A DNA stretch of 64,000 bases from Dysosmobacter acutus (GTDB lineage: Bacteria; Bacillota; Clostridia; Oscillospirales; Oscillospiraceae), in contig NZ_JAHLQN010000001.1 in assembly GCF_018919205.1 (NCBI RefSeq), forward strand, positions 496,001 through 560,000, in the 5' to 3' direction. The translations under genes were made by a program, and so were the position numbers. How positions within the stretch are numbered: the first letter of the stretch is position 1; every line of letters starts with the position of its first letter. The notes below the pieces were generated by a model. It saw only the letters and a program-made list of their open reading frames with translations. It searched no databases and was not told the origin of the DNA. Shown here piece by piece: positions 50,831 to 59,522 of the stretch.

Positions 50831-51658
50831 ATGAAAGTCGTCACCCTTTTGGAGAACACATCCTGTGCCCCGGGCCTGGCCCACGCCCATGGGCTGAGCC
50901 TGTACATCGAGACGCCGGGCCACAGGATTCTTTTTGACATGGGGCCAAACGCGGCCTTTTTGGAAAACGCGGAGAAGTTGGGCGTGGATATTGCCGCCGT
51001 GGACACGGCGGTGCTCTCCCACGGCCACTATGACCACGGCGGCGGCCTGGAGCTCTTTTGCAGGCGCAACAGCCGCGCCAAAGTCTACATGAGCCGCTAC
51101 GCCTTTGAGCCCCACTACGCCGTGGGCGGCGGCACGCCGGAGTACATCGGCCTGCCGGAGACGGCGCGCAGGTACGAAGACCGCTTTGTCCTGTGCGGCG
51201 AGGACGAGGTACTGGACGAGGAGCTGCGCCTTTTCTCCCGGGTGGAGAGCCGCGACTATCCCTCCGGCGCCAACAAAACGCTGCGGCGCAGGGAAGGGGA
51301 CGAGTATCCGGCGGAGGACTTCCGCCATGAGCAGAACCTTCTGATTACCGCCGGGGGCAAGTCGGTGCTGGTGGCAGGCTGCGCCCACCGGGGCATCGTC
51401 AACATCCTCCGCGCGGCGGAGGGGCTTTTGGGCCGCTCGCCGGATTGCGTGTTCTCAGGCTTCCACCTCTTCAACCCCGGCACCGGCGCCGCCGAGCCCC
51501 GGGAGCTGGTGGAGGCTGTGGGGCGCCAGCTTGCCGGAAGAGCGGGCACCGTCTACCGCACGGGCCACTGCACCGGCGCCGAGGCCTACGGGATTTTGAA
51601 GGAGCTCCTGGGCGGCCGGATGGACTACATGTCCGCCGGCACCGTATTTGAGGTGTAG
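50831..51658 (+). CDS. MBL-fold metallohydrolase
   Basis: A 275-residue metallo-beta-lactamase-fold protein. The metal motif HxHxDH is in LSHGHYDHGGG near residue 62; further metal ligands are likely in CAHRG and TGHCTG. The closest described members are the pterin-related, archaeal MJ0888-like hydrolases; the substrate is unknown. The ATG at 50831 has AAAGGAGA upstream, 24 bases after miaB. Confidence 0.85.
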   Translation: MKVVTLLENTSCAPGLAHAHGLSLYIETPGHRILFDMGPNAAFLENAEKLGVDIAAVDTAVLSHGHYDHGGGLELFCRRNSRAKVYMSRYAFEPHYAVGGGTPEYIGLPETARRYEDRFVLCGEDEVLDEELRLFSRVESRDYPSGANKTLRRREGDEYPAEDFRHEQNLLITAGGKSVLVAGCAHRGIVNILRAAEGLLGRSPDCVFSGFHLFNPGTGAAEPRELVEAVGRQLAGRAGTVYRTGHCTGAEAYGILKELLGGRMDYMSAGTVFEV

Positions 51659-51659
51659 G

Positions 51660-52112
51660 ATGATAGACAGTGAGATCGGCGTCCATGTTTCTTTGCTGAC
51701 AGGCAAGGACGCAGGCGCCGCCTATGCGAGCCTCCTGGCCCTGGAGGCCGAGAGCCGCGAGAGCGACGCCGCCTTTGGCTGGTTCGACGAGTTTGCCGCC
51801 ATGCTGACCCACAGGAGCGGCTTTGTCCGGATGCGGGGACTGCGGCTGGTGGCGGCCAACGCCCGGTGGGACCGGGAGGGAAAGGTGGACCGGGCGCTGG
51901 GGGACTACTTTGCCTGCATGGAGGACCCAAAGCCCATCGTGGCCCGGCAGTGCATCCAGCACCTGTGGCTGATCGGCGAGGCGCGCCCGGACCTGAGGCC
52001 GGAGATGGTGCGTGCGCTCCGGCAGGCGGAGCCCTCCCGATACGCCCAATCCATGGCCCCTTTGGTGGAGGCGGACCGGAGAGAAGCACTTGAGCGCCTT
52101 TTGGGGCGCTGA
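51660..52112 (+). CDS. Small HEAT-like repeat protein
   Basis: A 150-residue all-helical protein. Segments such as FVRMRGLRLVAANARWD and PIVARQCIQHLWLIGEARPDLRPEMVRAL look like HEAT repeats. No named family is clear. It starts at ATG 51660, one base after the MBL stop, so the two are probably coupled. It sits between miaB-MBL and mutS. Confidence 0.7.
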   Translation: MIDSEIGVHVSLLTGKDAGAAYASLLALEAESRESDAAFGWFDEFAAMLTHRSGFVRMRGLRLVAANARWDREGKVDRALGDYFACMEDPKPIVARQCIQHLWLIGEARPDLRPEMVRALRQAEPSRYAQSMAPLVEADRREALERLLGR

Positions 52113-52147
52113 ACAAAAAGACAGAGAAAAACAGGCGAGGTGAGTAC

Positions 52148-54745
52148 ATGGCGGAGCTGACCCCCATGATGAAGCAGTATTTGAAGATCAAAGAGGAGAA
52201 CAAGGATTCCATCCTCTTTTTCCGGCTTGGAGACTTTTACGAGATGTTCGACGAGGACGCCCGGACGGCCTCCCAGGAGCTGGACCTGACCCTGACAAGC
52301 AGGGACAAGGACCCCAACAAGAGCGCGGAGGAGAAAATCCCCATGTGCGGGATTCCCTACCACGCCAGCGACAGCTACATCGCCCGGCTCATCGCCAAGG
52401 GCTATAAGGTGGCCATCTGCGAGCAGATGGAGGACCCGGCCACGGCCAAGGGGCTGGTGAAGCGGGACATCATCCGGGTCATCACCCCGGGCACGGTGAT
52501 CGACAGCGCCTGCCTGGAGGACAAGAGCAGCAACTTTTTGTGCGGCGTGTACCTGGATTCCCAGAACGCCGGCGTGGCCTTTTGCGACATCACCACCGGC
52601 AAGACCCACCTCACCTCCTGCTCCGGCCGGGAGCGGATAGAGCACGTGATCAACGAGATCGGCCGCTTTTCCCCGGCGGAGGCCATTTTAAACGACGCCG
52701 CCGCGTCGGAGGGGCAGCTGACGGAGACGCTGCGGGAGCGGTTCCACTGCCGGGTGGAAAACGGCGGTGAGGACCGCTTCGCCCTGAAGGCGGCGCAGGA
52801 GCACATCGCCATGCAGTTCGGCGCCGAGGCGCTCTCCCGCCTGGGCGCGGGGAATCCCGCCGCCGCCATGGCCCTGGGGGGCCTTTTGAGCTATCTCTAT
52901 GAGACCCAGAAGACCACCCTCTCCCACATCAACGACCTGGACTACTATGAGCAGGGCCGGTTCATGGAGCTGGATTTGACCGCCCGGCGGAACCTGGAGC
53001 TGACGGAGACGCTCCGGGGCAAGGAGAAGAAGGGAAGCCTCCTCTGGGTGCTGGACCGGACGAAAACCGCCATGGGCGGCCGGATGCTCCGCAGTTTTCT
53101 GGAGAGGCCCCTTTTGAGCGTCACGGCCATCCAGCGCCGCCTGGGCGCCGTCTCCGCCCTGGTGGAGGACACGGCGGCCCGGGAGGAGATCATTGCGGCC
53201 CTCACCGGCATGGGGGATTTGGAGCGTCTTATCGGGCGCATCGTCTACGGCACCGCAGGTGCCCGCGACATGGCCGCCCTGCGCGCCTCCGCAGAGCGGC
53301 TGCCCGCCGTGGCGGAGCAGTTGGGCCGCTTCACCGACCGCCGCCTTGCGGAGATAGCCCGGGAGCTGGATCCCCTTACGGACCTTCAGGAGGAGATCGC
53401 CGCCGTCATTGGGGACGAGCCGCCCTTTTCCGTCCGGGAGGGCGGCTTCATCCGCCCGGGCTACGACGCGGAGGTGGACCGTCTGCGGGATATTCTCTCC
53501 GGCGGCAAGGGCGTTATCGCCGGCATCGAGGCCCAGGAGCGGGAGAAGACCGGTATCCGCACCTTGAAGGTGGGCTACAACAAGGTGTTCGGCTACTACA
53601 TCGAGGCGCCAAGGTCCGCCGCGGACAAGGTGCCGGGCCACTATATCCGCAAGCAGACCCTGGCCAATGGGGAGCGCTACATCACCCAGGAGCTCAAGGA
53701 TTTGGAGCATACCATCCTGACGGCCTCCGACCGTGTGAAGGCGCTGGAATACGAGCTCTTTACCCGGCTGCGGGAGAAGGTTTCCGCCCAGGCGGTCCGC
53801 ATCCAGCGGACGGCCGCGGCCGCGGCGGAGGCGGACGCGCTGTGCTCACTGGCAGAGGTGGCGGTGCGCAACCACTACTGCCGCCCCAGCGTGGATGAGT
53901 CCGGCGTCCTGGAGATTCACGAGGGCCGCCACCCGGTGGTGGAGCGGATGCTCAGGGACAGCCTCTTTGTGCCCAACGACACCTTCATGGGGGAGAAGGA
54001 GAACCGGGTGGCCATCATCACCGGCCCCAACATGGCGGGAAAGTCCACCTACATGCGCCAGGTGGCGCTGATCGTCCTCATGGCCCAGATGGGCTCCTTT
54101 GTACCGGCCGCCTCCGCCCGCATCGGCGTGGTGGACCGGATTTTCACCCGCATCGGCGCCAGCGACGACCTGGCCGCCGGTCAGTCCACCTTTATGGTGG
54201 AGATGACCGAGGTGTCGGAGATTCTCCATCAGGCCACCTCCGAGAGCCTTCTGATCTTAGATGAGATCGGCCGGGGCACCTCCACCTATGACGGCATGTC
54301 CATCGCCCGGGCGGTGCTGGAGTACTGCGCGGAGAAAAAACGGGCCAAGACACTGTTCGCCACCCACTACCACGAGCTGACGGAGCTGGAAAGCAGCCTC
54401 AGCGGCGCCGTGAACTACAACATCGCCGTGAAAACCAGGGGCGAGGACATCATCTTCCTGCGCAAGATCCTGCCCGGGGGCGCGGACCGCAGCTACGGCA
54501 TCGAGGTGGCCAAGTTAGCGGGCCTGCCTCCAAAGGTGGTGGAGCGGGCCAAAAAGATTCTTAAGGAGTTGGAGGAGGCCAACGGAGTGCAGTACGTGGC
54601 GCCCCGGACCGAGGAGCCCCAGGTGTCCCTTGCGGCCATAGGGGAGGGGGAGGTGCTGGACGCCCTGCGCCGCTGCCAGGTGGAGACGCTGACGCCCCTT
54701 GAGGCCATGAACCTCCTCTACCAGCTCAAGCAGAAGCTGTCGTAG
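52148..54745 (+). CDS. mutS: DNA mismatch repair protein MutS
   Basis: An 865-residue mismatch-recognition ATPase. The N-terminal mismatch domain has the F-x-E region in RLGDFYEMFDEDA near residue 28. The clamp and lever helices are in the middle. The ATPase has Walker A TGPNMAGKSTYMRQ near 622, Walker B LLILDEIGRGTSTYDG and FATHYHEL. A C-terminal dimerisation extension follows. The ATG at 52148 has GCGAGGTGA upstream. Confidence 0.98.
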   Translation: MAELTPMMKQYLKIKEENKDSILFFRLGDFYEMFDEDARTASQELDLTLTSRDKDPNKSAEEKIPMCGIPYHASDSYIARLIAKGYKVAICEQMEDPATAKGLVKRDIIRVITPGTVIDSACLEDKSSNFLCGVYLDSQNAGVAFCDITTGKTHLTSCSGRERIEHVINEIGRFSPAEAILNDAAASEGQLTETLRERFHCRVENGGEDRFALKAAQEHIAMQFGAEALSRLGAGNPAAAMALGGLLSYLYETQKTTLSHINDLDYYEQGRFMELDLTARRNLELTETLRGKEKKGSLLWVLDRTKTAMGGRMLRSFLERPLLSVTAIQRRLGAVSALVEDTAAREEIIAALTGMGDLERLIGRIVYGTAGARDMAALRASAERLPAVAEQLGRFTDRRLAEIARELDPLTDLQEEIAAVIGDEPPFSVREGGFIRPGYDAEVDRLRDILSGGKGVIAGIEAQEREKTGIRTLKVGYNKVFGYYIEAPRSAADKVPGHYIRKQTLANGERYITQELKDLEHTILTASDRVKALEYELFTRLREKVSAQAVRIQRTAAAAAEADALCSLAEVAVRNHYCRPSVDESGVLEIHEGRHPVVERMLRDSLFVPNDTFMGEKENRVAIITGPNMAGKSTYMRQVALIVLMAQMGSFVPAASARIGVVDRIFTRIGASDDLAAGQSTFMVEMTEVSEILHQATSESLLILDEIGRGTSTYDGMSIARAVLEYCAEKKRAKTLFATHYHELTELESSLSGAVNYNIAVKTRGEDIIFLRKILPGGADRSYGIEVAKLAGLPPKVVERAKKILKELEEANGVQYVAPRTEEPQVSLAAIGEGEVLDALRRCQVETLTPLEAMNLLYQLKQKLS

Positions 54746-54782
54746 GCTGCGGCGGAACAAATCAACAAGAGGAGGAATATCC

Positions 54783-55493
54783 ATGGCAAGACGCGCCGCT
54801 GCCGCCGGCTTAAGCGACGGAGAAAAGATCGCCGGCACCGTGTTTTTTGTGCTCTATGTGGCGGTGCTGCCCTTTGTCACCCGCCCGGCCCTGGACCTGT
54901 TAGGCCGGATGCTTGGGGTGGAGATCGGGGAGTCCCTGGGCAACACCATTTACTATTACGTCGTTTTCGCGGTGACGCTGATCCTGTTTCACCGCTTCAT
55001 CGGACGCACGTCCGCTCTTTTCGTCAACAATCTCAACAACAGCCTCAAGACGCTGGCCATGGGGTTTGTGGCCTTCTACGGCCTCAATGAGCTGGTGTAC
55101 CGCCTGGCCAACATGGCCACCGGCGCCCACACCAACCTCAACGACATGACCATCTCCGCCCAGATCAGCGCCGCGCCCCGCACCACCATCCTCATTGTGG
55201 TGGCGCTCGCGCCCTTTGTGGAGGAGGTGCTGTTCCGGGGGCTGGTTTTCGGCGGCATACGGTCCCGCAGCCGCTTCGCGGCCTACGCCGCGTCCTGTCT
55301 GCTCTTCGCCCTGCTCCATGTGTGGCAGTACGCCGTGGGAAGCCACGATCTCTCCTATCTGGTGCTGACTCTGGAATACCTTGTGCCCGGCGTGGTATTC
55401 TGCTGGGCCTATGAGCACTCCGGGACGCTCTGGACGTCCATCCTGCTCCACGCCGGGGTCAACGCCCTGTCGGTGGCCACGCTGCTTTCATGA
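54783..55493 (+). CDS. CPBP-family intramembrane metalloprotease
   Basis: A 236-residue polytopic membrane protein with the CPBP/Abi signature: EEVLFRGLVFGGI near residue 142 (glutamates and Arg) and LLFALLHVW with the metal-binding His near 180. A further conserved N is in LLHAGVNAL. These are prenyl-endopeptidase-like or bacteriocin-immunity-type proteases; the target is unknown. The ATG at 54783 has AAGAGGAGG upstream. Its place between mutS and mutL is unusual. Confidence 0.87.
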   Translation: MARRAAAAGLSDGEKIAGTVFFVLYVAVLPFVTRPALDLLGRMLGVEIGESLGNTIYYYVVFAVTLILFHRFIGRTSALFVNNLNNSLKTLAMGFVAFYGLNELVYRLANMATGAHTNLNDMTISAQISAAPRTTILIVVALAPFVEEVLFRGLVFGGIRSRSRFAAYAASCLLFALLHVWQYAVGSHDLSYLVLTLEYLVPGVVFCWAYEHSGTLWTSILLHAGVNALSVATLLS

Positions 55494-55506
55494 GGGAGGA
55501 GCGGAT

Positions 55507-55998
55507 ATGAAAAGCGGAACGCTGAGCCTGTCCCCGGCCGGGGGATGGAAGCACACGGCGCTGGCGGCGCTGCTGAGCGCGCTGCTCAGCGGCGGCGCGG
55601 TCTATTGGACCGTGCGCTGCCTGCCGTTGGACGCCCTGCCCCTGAGCATCGTGTCGGCGTTGCTGGCCTATGTGCTGCTGCGGGTCTTCTACCCGGCCTT
55701 TGACCATCTGCTCCCCGGCGGCAAGCGGGAGGAGTCCGTGGATTGGGTGGTCTCCGCCTCCGCGCTGACGCTGGCGGGGAAGTCCATCGACCGGTCTGGA
55801 ATCCGCGCCGTCCACTGCTGGCCCAACCGGGATGCCCTGGGCAACGACAAACCAGGCTGGACCGTAAACATTGAAACCGATGGGAAAAACATCCTGCTGC
55901 GCTCCCTGACCGGAGAGGACCGGGCGGAGCAGTCCGCCCAGGCGCTGCAAAGCCTGGTGGAGGCGCTGGGCTATGGCGGAGCGTGGCACAGGCCATAG
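55507..55998 (+). CDS. Uncharacterised membrane protein between CPBP and mutL
   Basis: A 163-residue protein with two hydrophobic helices at about residues 14-60 (ALAALLSALLSGGAVYWTV, LSIVSALLAYVLLRVFY). A soluble C-terminal domain (WVVSASALTLAGKSIDRSGIRAVHCWPN) has a PH-like look, similar to bacterial PH-domain proteins. No family call. The ATG at 55507 has GGAGGAGCGG upstream. It is tightly linked to the CPBP gene (13-base gap). Confidence 0.7.
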   Translation: MKSGTLSLSPAGGWKHTALAALLSALLSGGAVYWTVRCLPLDALPLSIVSALLAYVLLRVFYPAFDHLLPGGKREESVDWVVSASALTLAGKSIDRSGIRAVHCWPNRDALGNDKPGWTVNIETDGKNILLRSLTGEDRAEQSAQALQSLVEALGYGGAWHRP

Positions 55999-56014
55999 AG
56001 AAAGGAACCGGAAA

Positions 56015-58018
56015 ATGGCACAGATTCAACAACTGAGCTCCCATGTGGCGGACCTGATCGCCGCCGGCGAGGTGGTGGAGCGGCCCGCCAGCGTGGTGAA
56101 GGAGCTGGTGGAAAACGCGGTGGACGCCGGGGCGTCCTCCGTGGTGGTGGAGGTGCGCCGGGGCGGCATGGGATTGATCCGTGTCACGGACAACGGCTGC
56201 GGCATTGCGCCGGAGGAGCTGCCCACCGCCTTTTTGCGCCACGCCACCAGTAAGCTGCGCCAGGAGAGCGACCTGGGCAGGATCGGCACGCTGGGCTTTC
56301 GCGGCGAGGCGCTGGCGGCCATTTCCGCCGTGTCCCGGGTGGATATCTGCACCTGCCCCGCCGGGGCGCTGACCGGCGCAAGACTCCATCTGGAGGGGGG
56401 CGTGGGCGGAGAGGTGGAGGAGACCGGAGCGCCCCAGGGCACCACGGTTTCGGTGCAGGACCTCTTTTACAACACACCGGCCCGCCTCAAGTTCATGAAG
56501 AAGGACACGGCTGAGACGGCGGCGGTGATGGGGCTGATGCAGCACCTGGCGCTGTCCCACCCGGAGATATCCTGCAAGTTTATCAAGGACGGCGTGGAGG
56601 CGCTTCACACCCCGGGGGACGGGAAGCTTTCCTCCGCCGTGTACGCCGCGCTGGGCCGGGACTTTGCCCGGAGCCTGGTGGAGGTCTCCGGCCGGGGCGG
56701 CGAGGTGGCGGTGCATGGCTTTGTCACCAGGCCTCTGGCGGGCCGCGGGTCCCGCAGCATGCAGACCTTTTTCGTCAACGGCCGCTTCATCAAATCGCCT
56801 CTTTTGACGGCGGCGCTGGAGGAGGGCTACCGCAACCAGATCATGAAGGGCCGCTTTCCCGGCTGCGTGCTCCATGTGGAGCTGCCGGTGACGGCGGTGG
56901 ACGTGAACGTCCACCCGGCCAAGACCCAGGTGAAGTTCGCCCGGGAGAAGGAGGTCTTTGACGCCGTGTTCCACACGGTGGTGGACGCGCTGGAGCAGGA
57001 CGGAAAGCCGGCGGCTCCCGGCCGGCGGGAGGAATTTTTCAAGACTATGGACGCCCGGACCTATCGGGAGAGCGCCGGGGCGGAGGGGAGTGCCGCGCGG
57101 CCCGCCGCTCCCGATCGGACAGTGACACCGGAGCGGCCCGCCGCTCCGACACCGTCTGGTGTACGGCCACTTGTTCCCGCCGCGCCGGTGGTGCGCCCGG
57201 CGGCAGGCCGGATTGTGCTGCCAGCCCAGCCGCCTGCCTGGGATACGGAGACAGGCGGGAAAACATCGGTGCGGGACAGGGCGCCGCAGGTCCCGGGTTA
57301 CTATCGGCGGGAACCTGAGGCCGCCCTGCCGGGCGTGGAGAGGGCGGCGCGAACGGAAGAGAGCGACGCGGCCCCGGCAAAGAGGAGTGCTGAAAGCCTT
57401 CCGGAGGCGGAGCAGCAGTCCATGCCTCTGCCCGGCGCGGCGGGCCGGAGCGCCGAAACGCCCTGGCGCATTGCCGGGGAGGTGCTCAAGACCTACATCA
57501 TCTGCGAGGACGAAGGGGGCAGCGTGTGGCTCATCGACAAGCACGCCGCCCATGAGCGGATCAATTTTGACCGCATGAAGGCCCGCCTGGAGCCGCCCAT
57601 GCGCCAGCGGCTCCTCTCGCCCATTGTGCTGGAGCTGTCCCGGGAGGACGGGGCGCTGCTTCTTGAGAACCTGAAGATTCTGGAGGAGTTCGGCTTTTCC
57701 TGTGAGGACTTCGGCGGCGATTCGGTGCTGGTGCGGGAGGTGAGCGCGGACATCGACGCAGCCGACGCGGAGGCTACGCTGGAGGAGTTCGCGGAAAACC
57801 TGCGCAGCGGCCGGGACGTGGATGAGCGCAGGGAAAAGCTGCTCCACACCATGGCCTGCAAAGCCGCCATCAAGGCGGGCATGGACAGCTCAGAGCAGGA
57901 GCTGCGGGTACTGGTGGAGCGGGTCCAGTCGGGGGAGATCAAATACTGCCCCCACGGCCGCCCCGTGGCGGTGGAGCTGAGCCGCTACGAGTTAGAGAAG
58001 ATGTTCAGGCGGGCATAG
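56015..58018 (+). CDS. mutL: DNA mismatch repair protein MutL
   Basis: A 667-residue GHKL ATPase. N-terminal motifs are VVKELVENAVDAGA, VTDNGCGI, TLGFRGEAL and GTTVSVQDLFYN. A long Pro/Ala/Arg-rich linker spans about residues 340-455. The C-terminal endonuclease-type domain has DKHAAHERINFD, a variant of DQHA(x)2E(x)4E whose final Glu is Asp here, plus ACKAAIKAG and CPHGRPVAVEL. It should nick the strand to be repaired, if the Asp supports metal binding. The ATG at 56015 has AAAGGAACCGG upstream. Confidence 0.97.
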   Translation: MAQIQQLSSHVADLIAAGEVVERPASVVKELVENAVDAGASSVVVEVRRGGMGLIRVTDNGCGIAPEELPTAFLRHATSKLRQESDLGRIGTLGFRGEALAAISAVSRVDICTCPAGALTGARLHLEGGVGGEVEETGAPQGTTVSVQDLFYNTPARLKFMKKDTAETAAVMGLMQHLALSHPEISCKFIKDGVEALHTPGDGKLSSAVYAALGRDFARSLVEVSGRGGEVAVHGFVTRPLAGRGSRSMQTFFVNGRFIKSPLLTAALEEGYRNQIMKGRFPGCVLHVELPVTAVDVNVHPAKTQVKFAREKEVFDAVFHTVVDALEQDGKPAAPGRREEFFKTMDARTYRESAGAEGSAARPAAPDRTVTPERPAAPTPSGVRPLVPAAPVVRPAAGRIVLPAQPPAWDTETGGKTSVRDRAPQVPGYYRREPEAALPGVERAARTEESDAAPAKRSAESLPEAEQQSMPLPGAAGRSAETPWRIAGEVLKTYIICEDEGGSVWLIDKHAAHERINFDRMKARLEPPMRQRLLSPIVLELSREDGALLLENLKILEEFGFSCEDFGGDSVLVREVSADIDAADAEATLEEFAENLRSGRDVDERREKLLHTMACKAAIKAGMDSSEQELRVLVERVQSGEIKYCPHGRPVAVELSRYELEKMFRRA

Positions 58019-58039
58019 GACCCGCGGGAAGGAGACGAC

Positions 58040-58231
58040 ATGGCAAAGGAAAAACGATTTGTCAGGGTGTTTAAGGAATCCTCCATGGGGGAGTCTAATG
58101 AGGTCTGGGTGGACCGGGCCACCGGTGTGAACTATTTTTACCGCGGCTCCGGCTACGGCGGCGGATTGACGCCGCTTCTTGGGGCGGACGGCATGCCGGT
58201 GGTCACCCGCCTGATGGACGGGGAGGAGTGA
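58040..58231 (+). CDS. DUF6440-like small protein
   Basis: A 63-residue protein (RFVRVFKESSMGESNEVWVDRATGVNYFY...GGGLTPLLGADGMPVV) resembling the DUF6440 family, small proteins of unknown function also found on mobile elements. The ATG at 58040 has GGAAGGAGAC upstream. Its stop is one base before miaA, so it is part of the mutL-miaA run. Confidence 0.7.
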   Translation: MAKEKRFVRVFKESSMGESNEVWVDRATGVNYFYRGSGYGGGLTPLLGADGMPVVTRLMDGEE

Positions 58232-58232
58232 A

Positions 58233-59177
58233 ATGGCGGGAAAGCTGATCTGCGTCGTGGGCCCCACCGCCTCCGGAAAGACCCGGCTGGGGGTGGAGAT
58301 CGCCAAACGATGGGGCGGCGAGGTGGTCAGCGTGGATTCCATGCAGATATACCGGGGCATGTCCATCGGCACCGCGGCGCCCACGCCCGCGGAGATGCAG
58401 GGCGTTCCCCACCACATGGTCGGCGTGGCCGATCCGGCGGAGAGCTGGTCCGTGGCCCGGTTTGTCCAGGAGGCCACAGAGCGCGTGGAGGACATCCTCC
58501 GCCGGGGAAGACAGCCGGTTTTGGTGGGCGGCACCGGCCTCTACCTGGACGCTTTGGTCCGGGGCGGGGGCTTTGCCCCCGGCGGCTCCGGCGGAGCCGT
58601 CCGCCATGCACTCCGGGAGCGGCTGGAGCGTGAGGGCGTTGAGCCTCTGCTCCGGGAGCTGCGACGAGTGGACCCCCAGGCCGCCGAACGGCTGCATCCG
58701 GCGGATGAAAAGCGGATTCTGCGGGCGCTGGAGGTCTACCTTGAGACGGGAAAGACCATTACCGCCCACAATGAGGAGAGCCGGCTCCGGCCGCCCCGGT
58801 ATGAGGCGGTGTATATCGGCCTTGCCTTCCGGGACCGGGAGGAGATGAAGCGCCTCATCGACGCGCGGGTGGAGCGCATGGCGGCCGATGGGCTGGTGGA
58901 TGAGGTGAGGGCCCTTTTGCAAAGCGGGCTCCCCCGGGACGCCACCGCGCTCCAGGCCATCGGCTACAAGGAGTTTGCCGGTGTGATAGAGGGGGAGAAG
59001 AGCGAAGAGGAGGCCATTGAGGAGGTCAAGCTCCGCTCCCGCCAGTATGCCAAACGGCAGCTCACGTGGCTGCGCCGCAATCCGGAGATTCACTGGATTT
59101 GGTGGGAAGGAGAGCGGGATTTTGCCGAAGCCCTCCGCCTTTCGACAGAAATCATCACCGCCCAGGGCTTAGGATAA
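58233..59177 (+). CDS. miaA: tRNA dimethylallyltransferase MiaA
   Basis: A 314-residue enzyme that prenylates A37 of tRNAs reading UNN codons, the substrate for MiaB. Motifs: P-loop VGPTASGKTRLG near residue 8, DSMQIYRGM near 35 and GGTGLYLDAL near 97. TRQYAKRQ-type RSRQYAKRQLTWLRRN is near 270. It starts at ATG 58233 with GGGGAGGAG upstream. The mutL-miaA-hfq order is the same as in gamma-proteobacteria. Confidence 0.97.
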   Translation: MAGKLICVVGPTASGKTRLGVEIAKRWGGEVVSVDSMQIYRGMSIGTAAPTPAEMQGVPHHMVGVADPAESWSVARFVQEATERVEDILRRGRQPVLVGGTGLYLDALVRGGGFAPGGSGGAVRHALRERLEREGVEPLLRELRRVDPQAAERLHPADEKRILRALEVYLETGKTITAHNEESRLRPPRYEAVYIGLAFRDREEMKRLIDARVERMAADGLVDEVRALLQSGLPRDATALQAIGYKEFAGVIEGEKSEEEAIEEVKLRSRQYAKRQLTWLRRNPEIHWIWWEGERDFAEALRLSTEIITAQGLG

Positions 59178-59249
59178 GCTCAGGCGGGCGCAGGACGTCC
59201 GTACTTCAAAGAAGCGGCCATTGCCGCAAGAGAGAAAAGGGGACGTTTT

Positions 59250-59477
59250 ATGCAAAAGCAAGCCAACTACCAGGAACTGTTTCTTTCCCAGGTGAGACGG
59301 GGCCGGACTCCGGTGACGGTCTTTTTGGTGAACGGATTCCAGCTGCGGGGCGTGATTTCCGGCTTTGACAGCTTTGTGGTGATGTTAGACAGCGACGGCA
59401 AGCAGCAGATGATCTATAAGCACGCCATCTCCACGGTGGTGCCGGCCAGGGCGGTGGAGATGAAGGAAGAGGAATAA
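59250..59477 (+). CDS. hfq: RNA chaperone Hfq
   Basis: A 75-residue Sm-like protein that forms a hexamer binding small RNAs and A/U-rich RNA. Sm1 is at about residues 14-45 ([30 protein letters not shown]) and Sm2 at about 54-66 ([13 protein letters not shown]). The conserved Y/K-H motif YKHA is present. The ATG at 59250 has AAAAGGGG upstream. Confidence 0.97.
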   Translation: MQKQANYQELFLSQVRRGRTPVTVFLVNGFQLRGVISGFDSFVVMLDSDGKQQMIYKHAISTVVPARAVEMKEEE

Positions 59478-59522
59478 AAAAGCGGCCCTGGCCGCGCCGT
59501 TTACAGAAGAAAGGAAAGCTTC

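Noticed and set aside
55586-57847. A 753-residue open frame on the minus strand opposite mutL
   Set aside because: It mirrors a GC-rich, well-recognised gene (mutL and the preceding membrane protein). Composition is Arg/Gly/His/Gln-rich with no motif and no ribosome site.
26640-59070. Other CACGTG cores (for example at about 26651, 27545, 31604 and 59063) as parS candidates
   Set aside because: They lie in coding sequence and lack the TGTTT/AAACA flanks.
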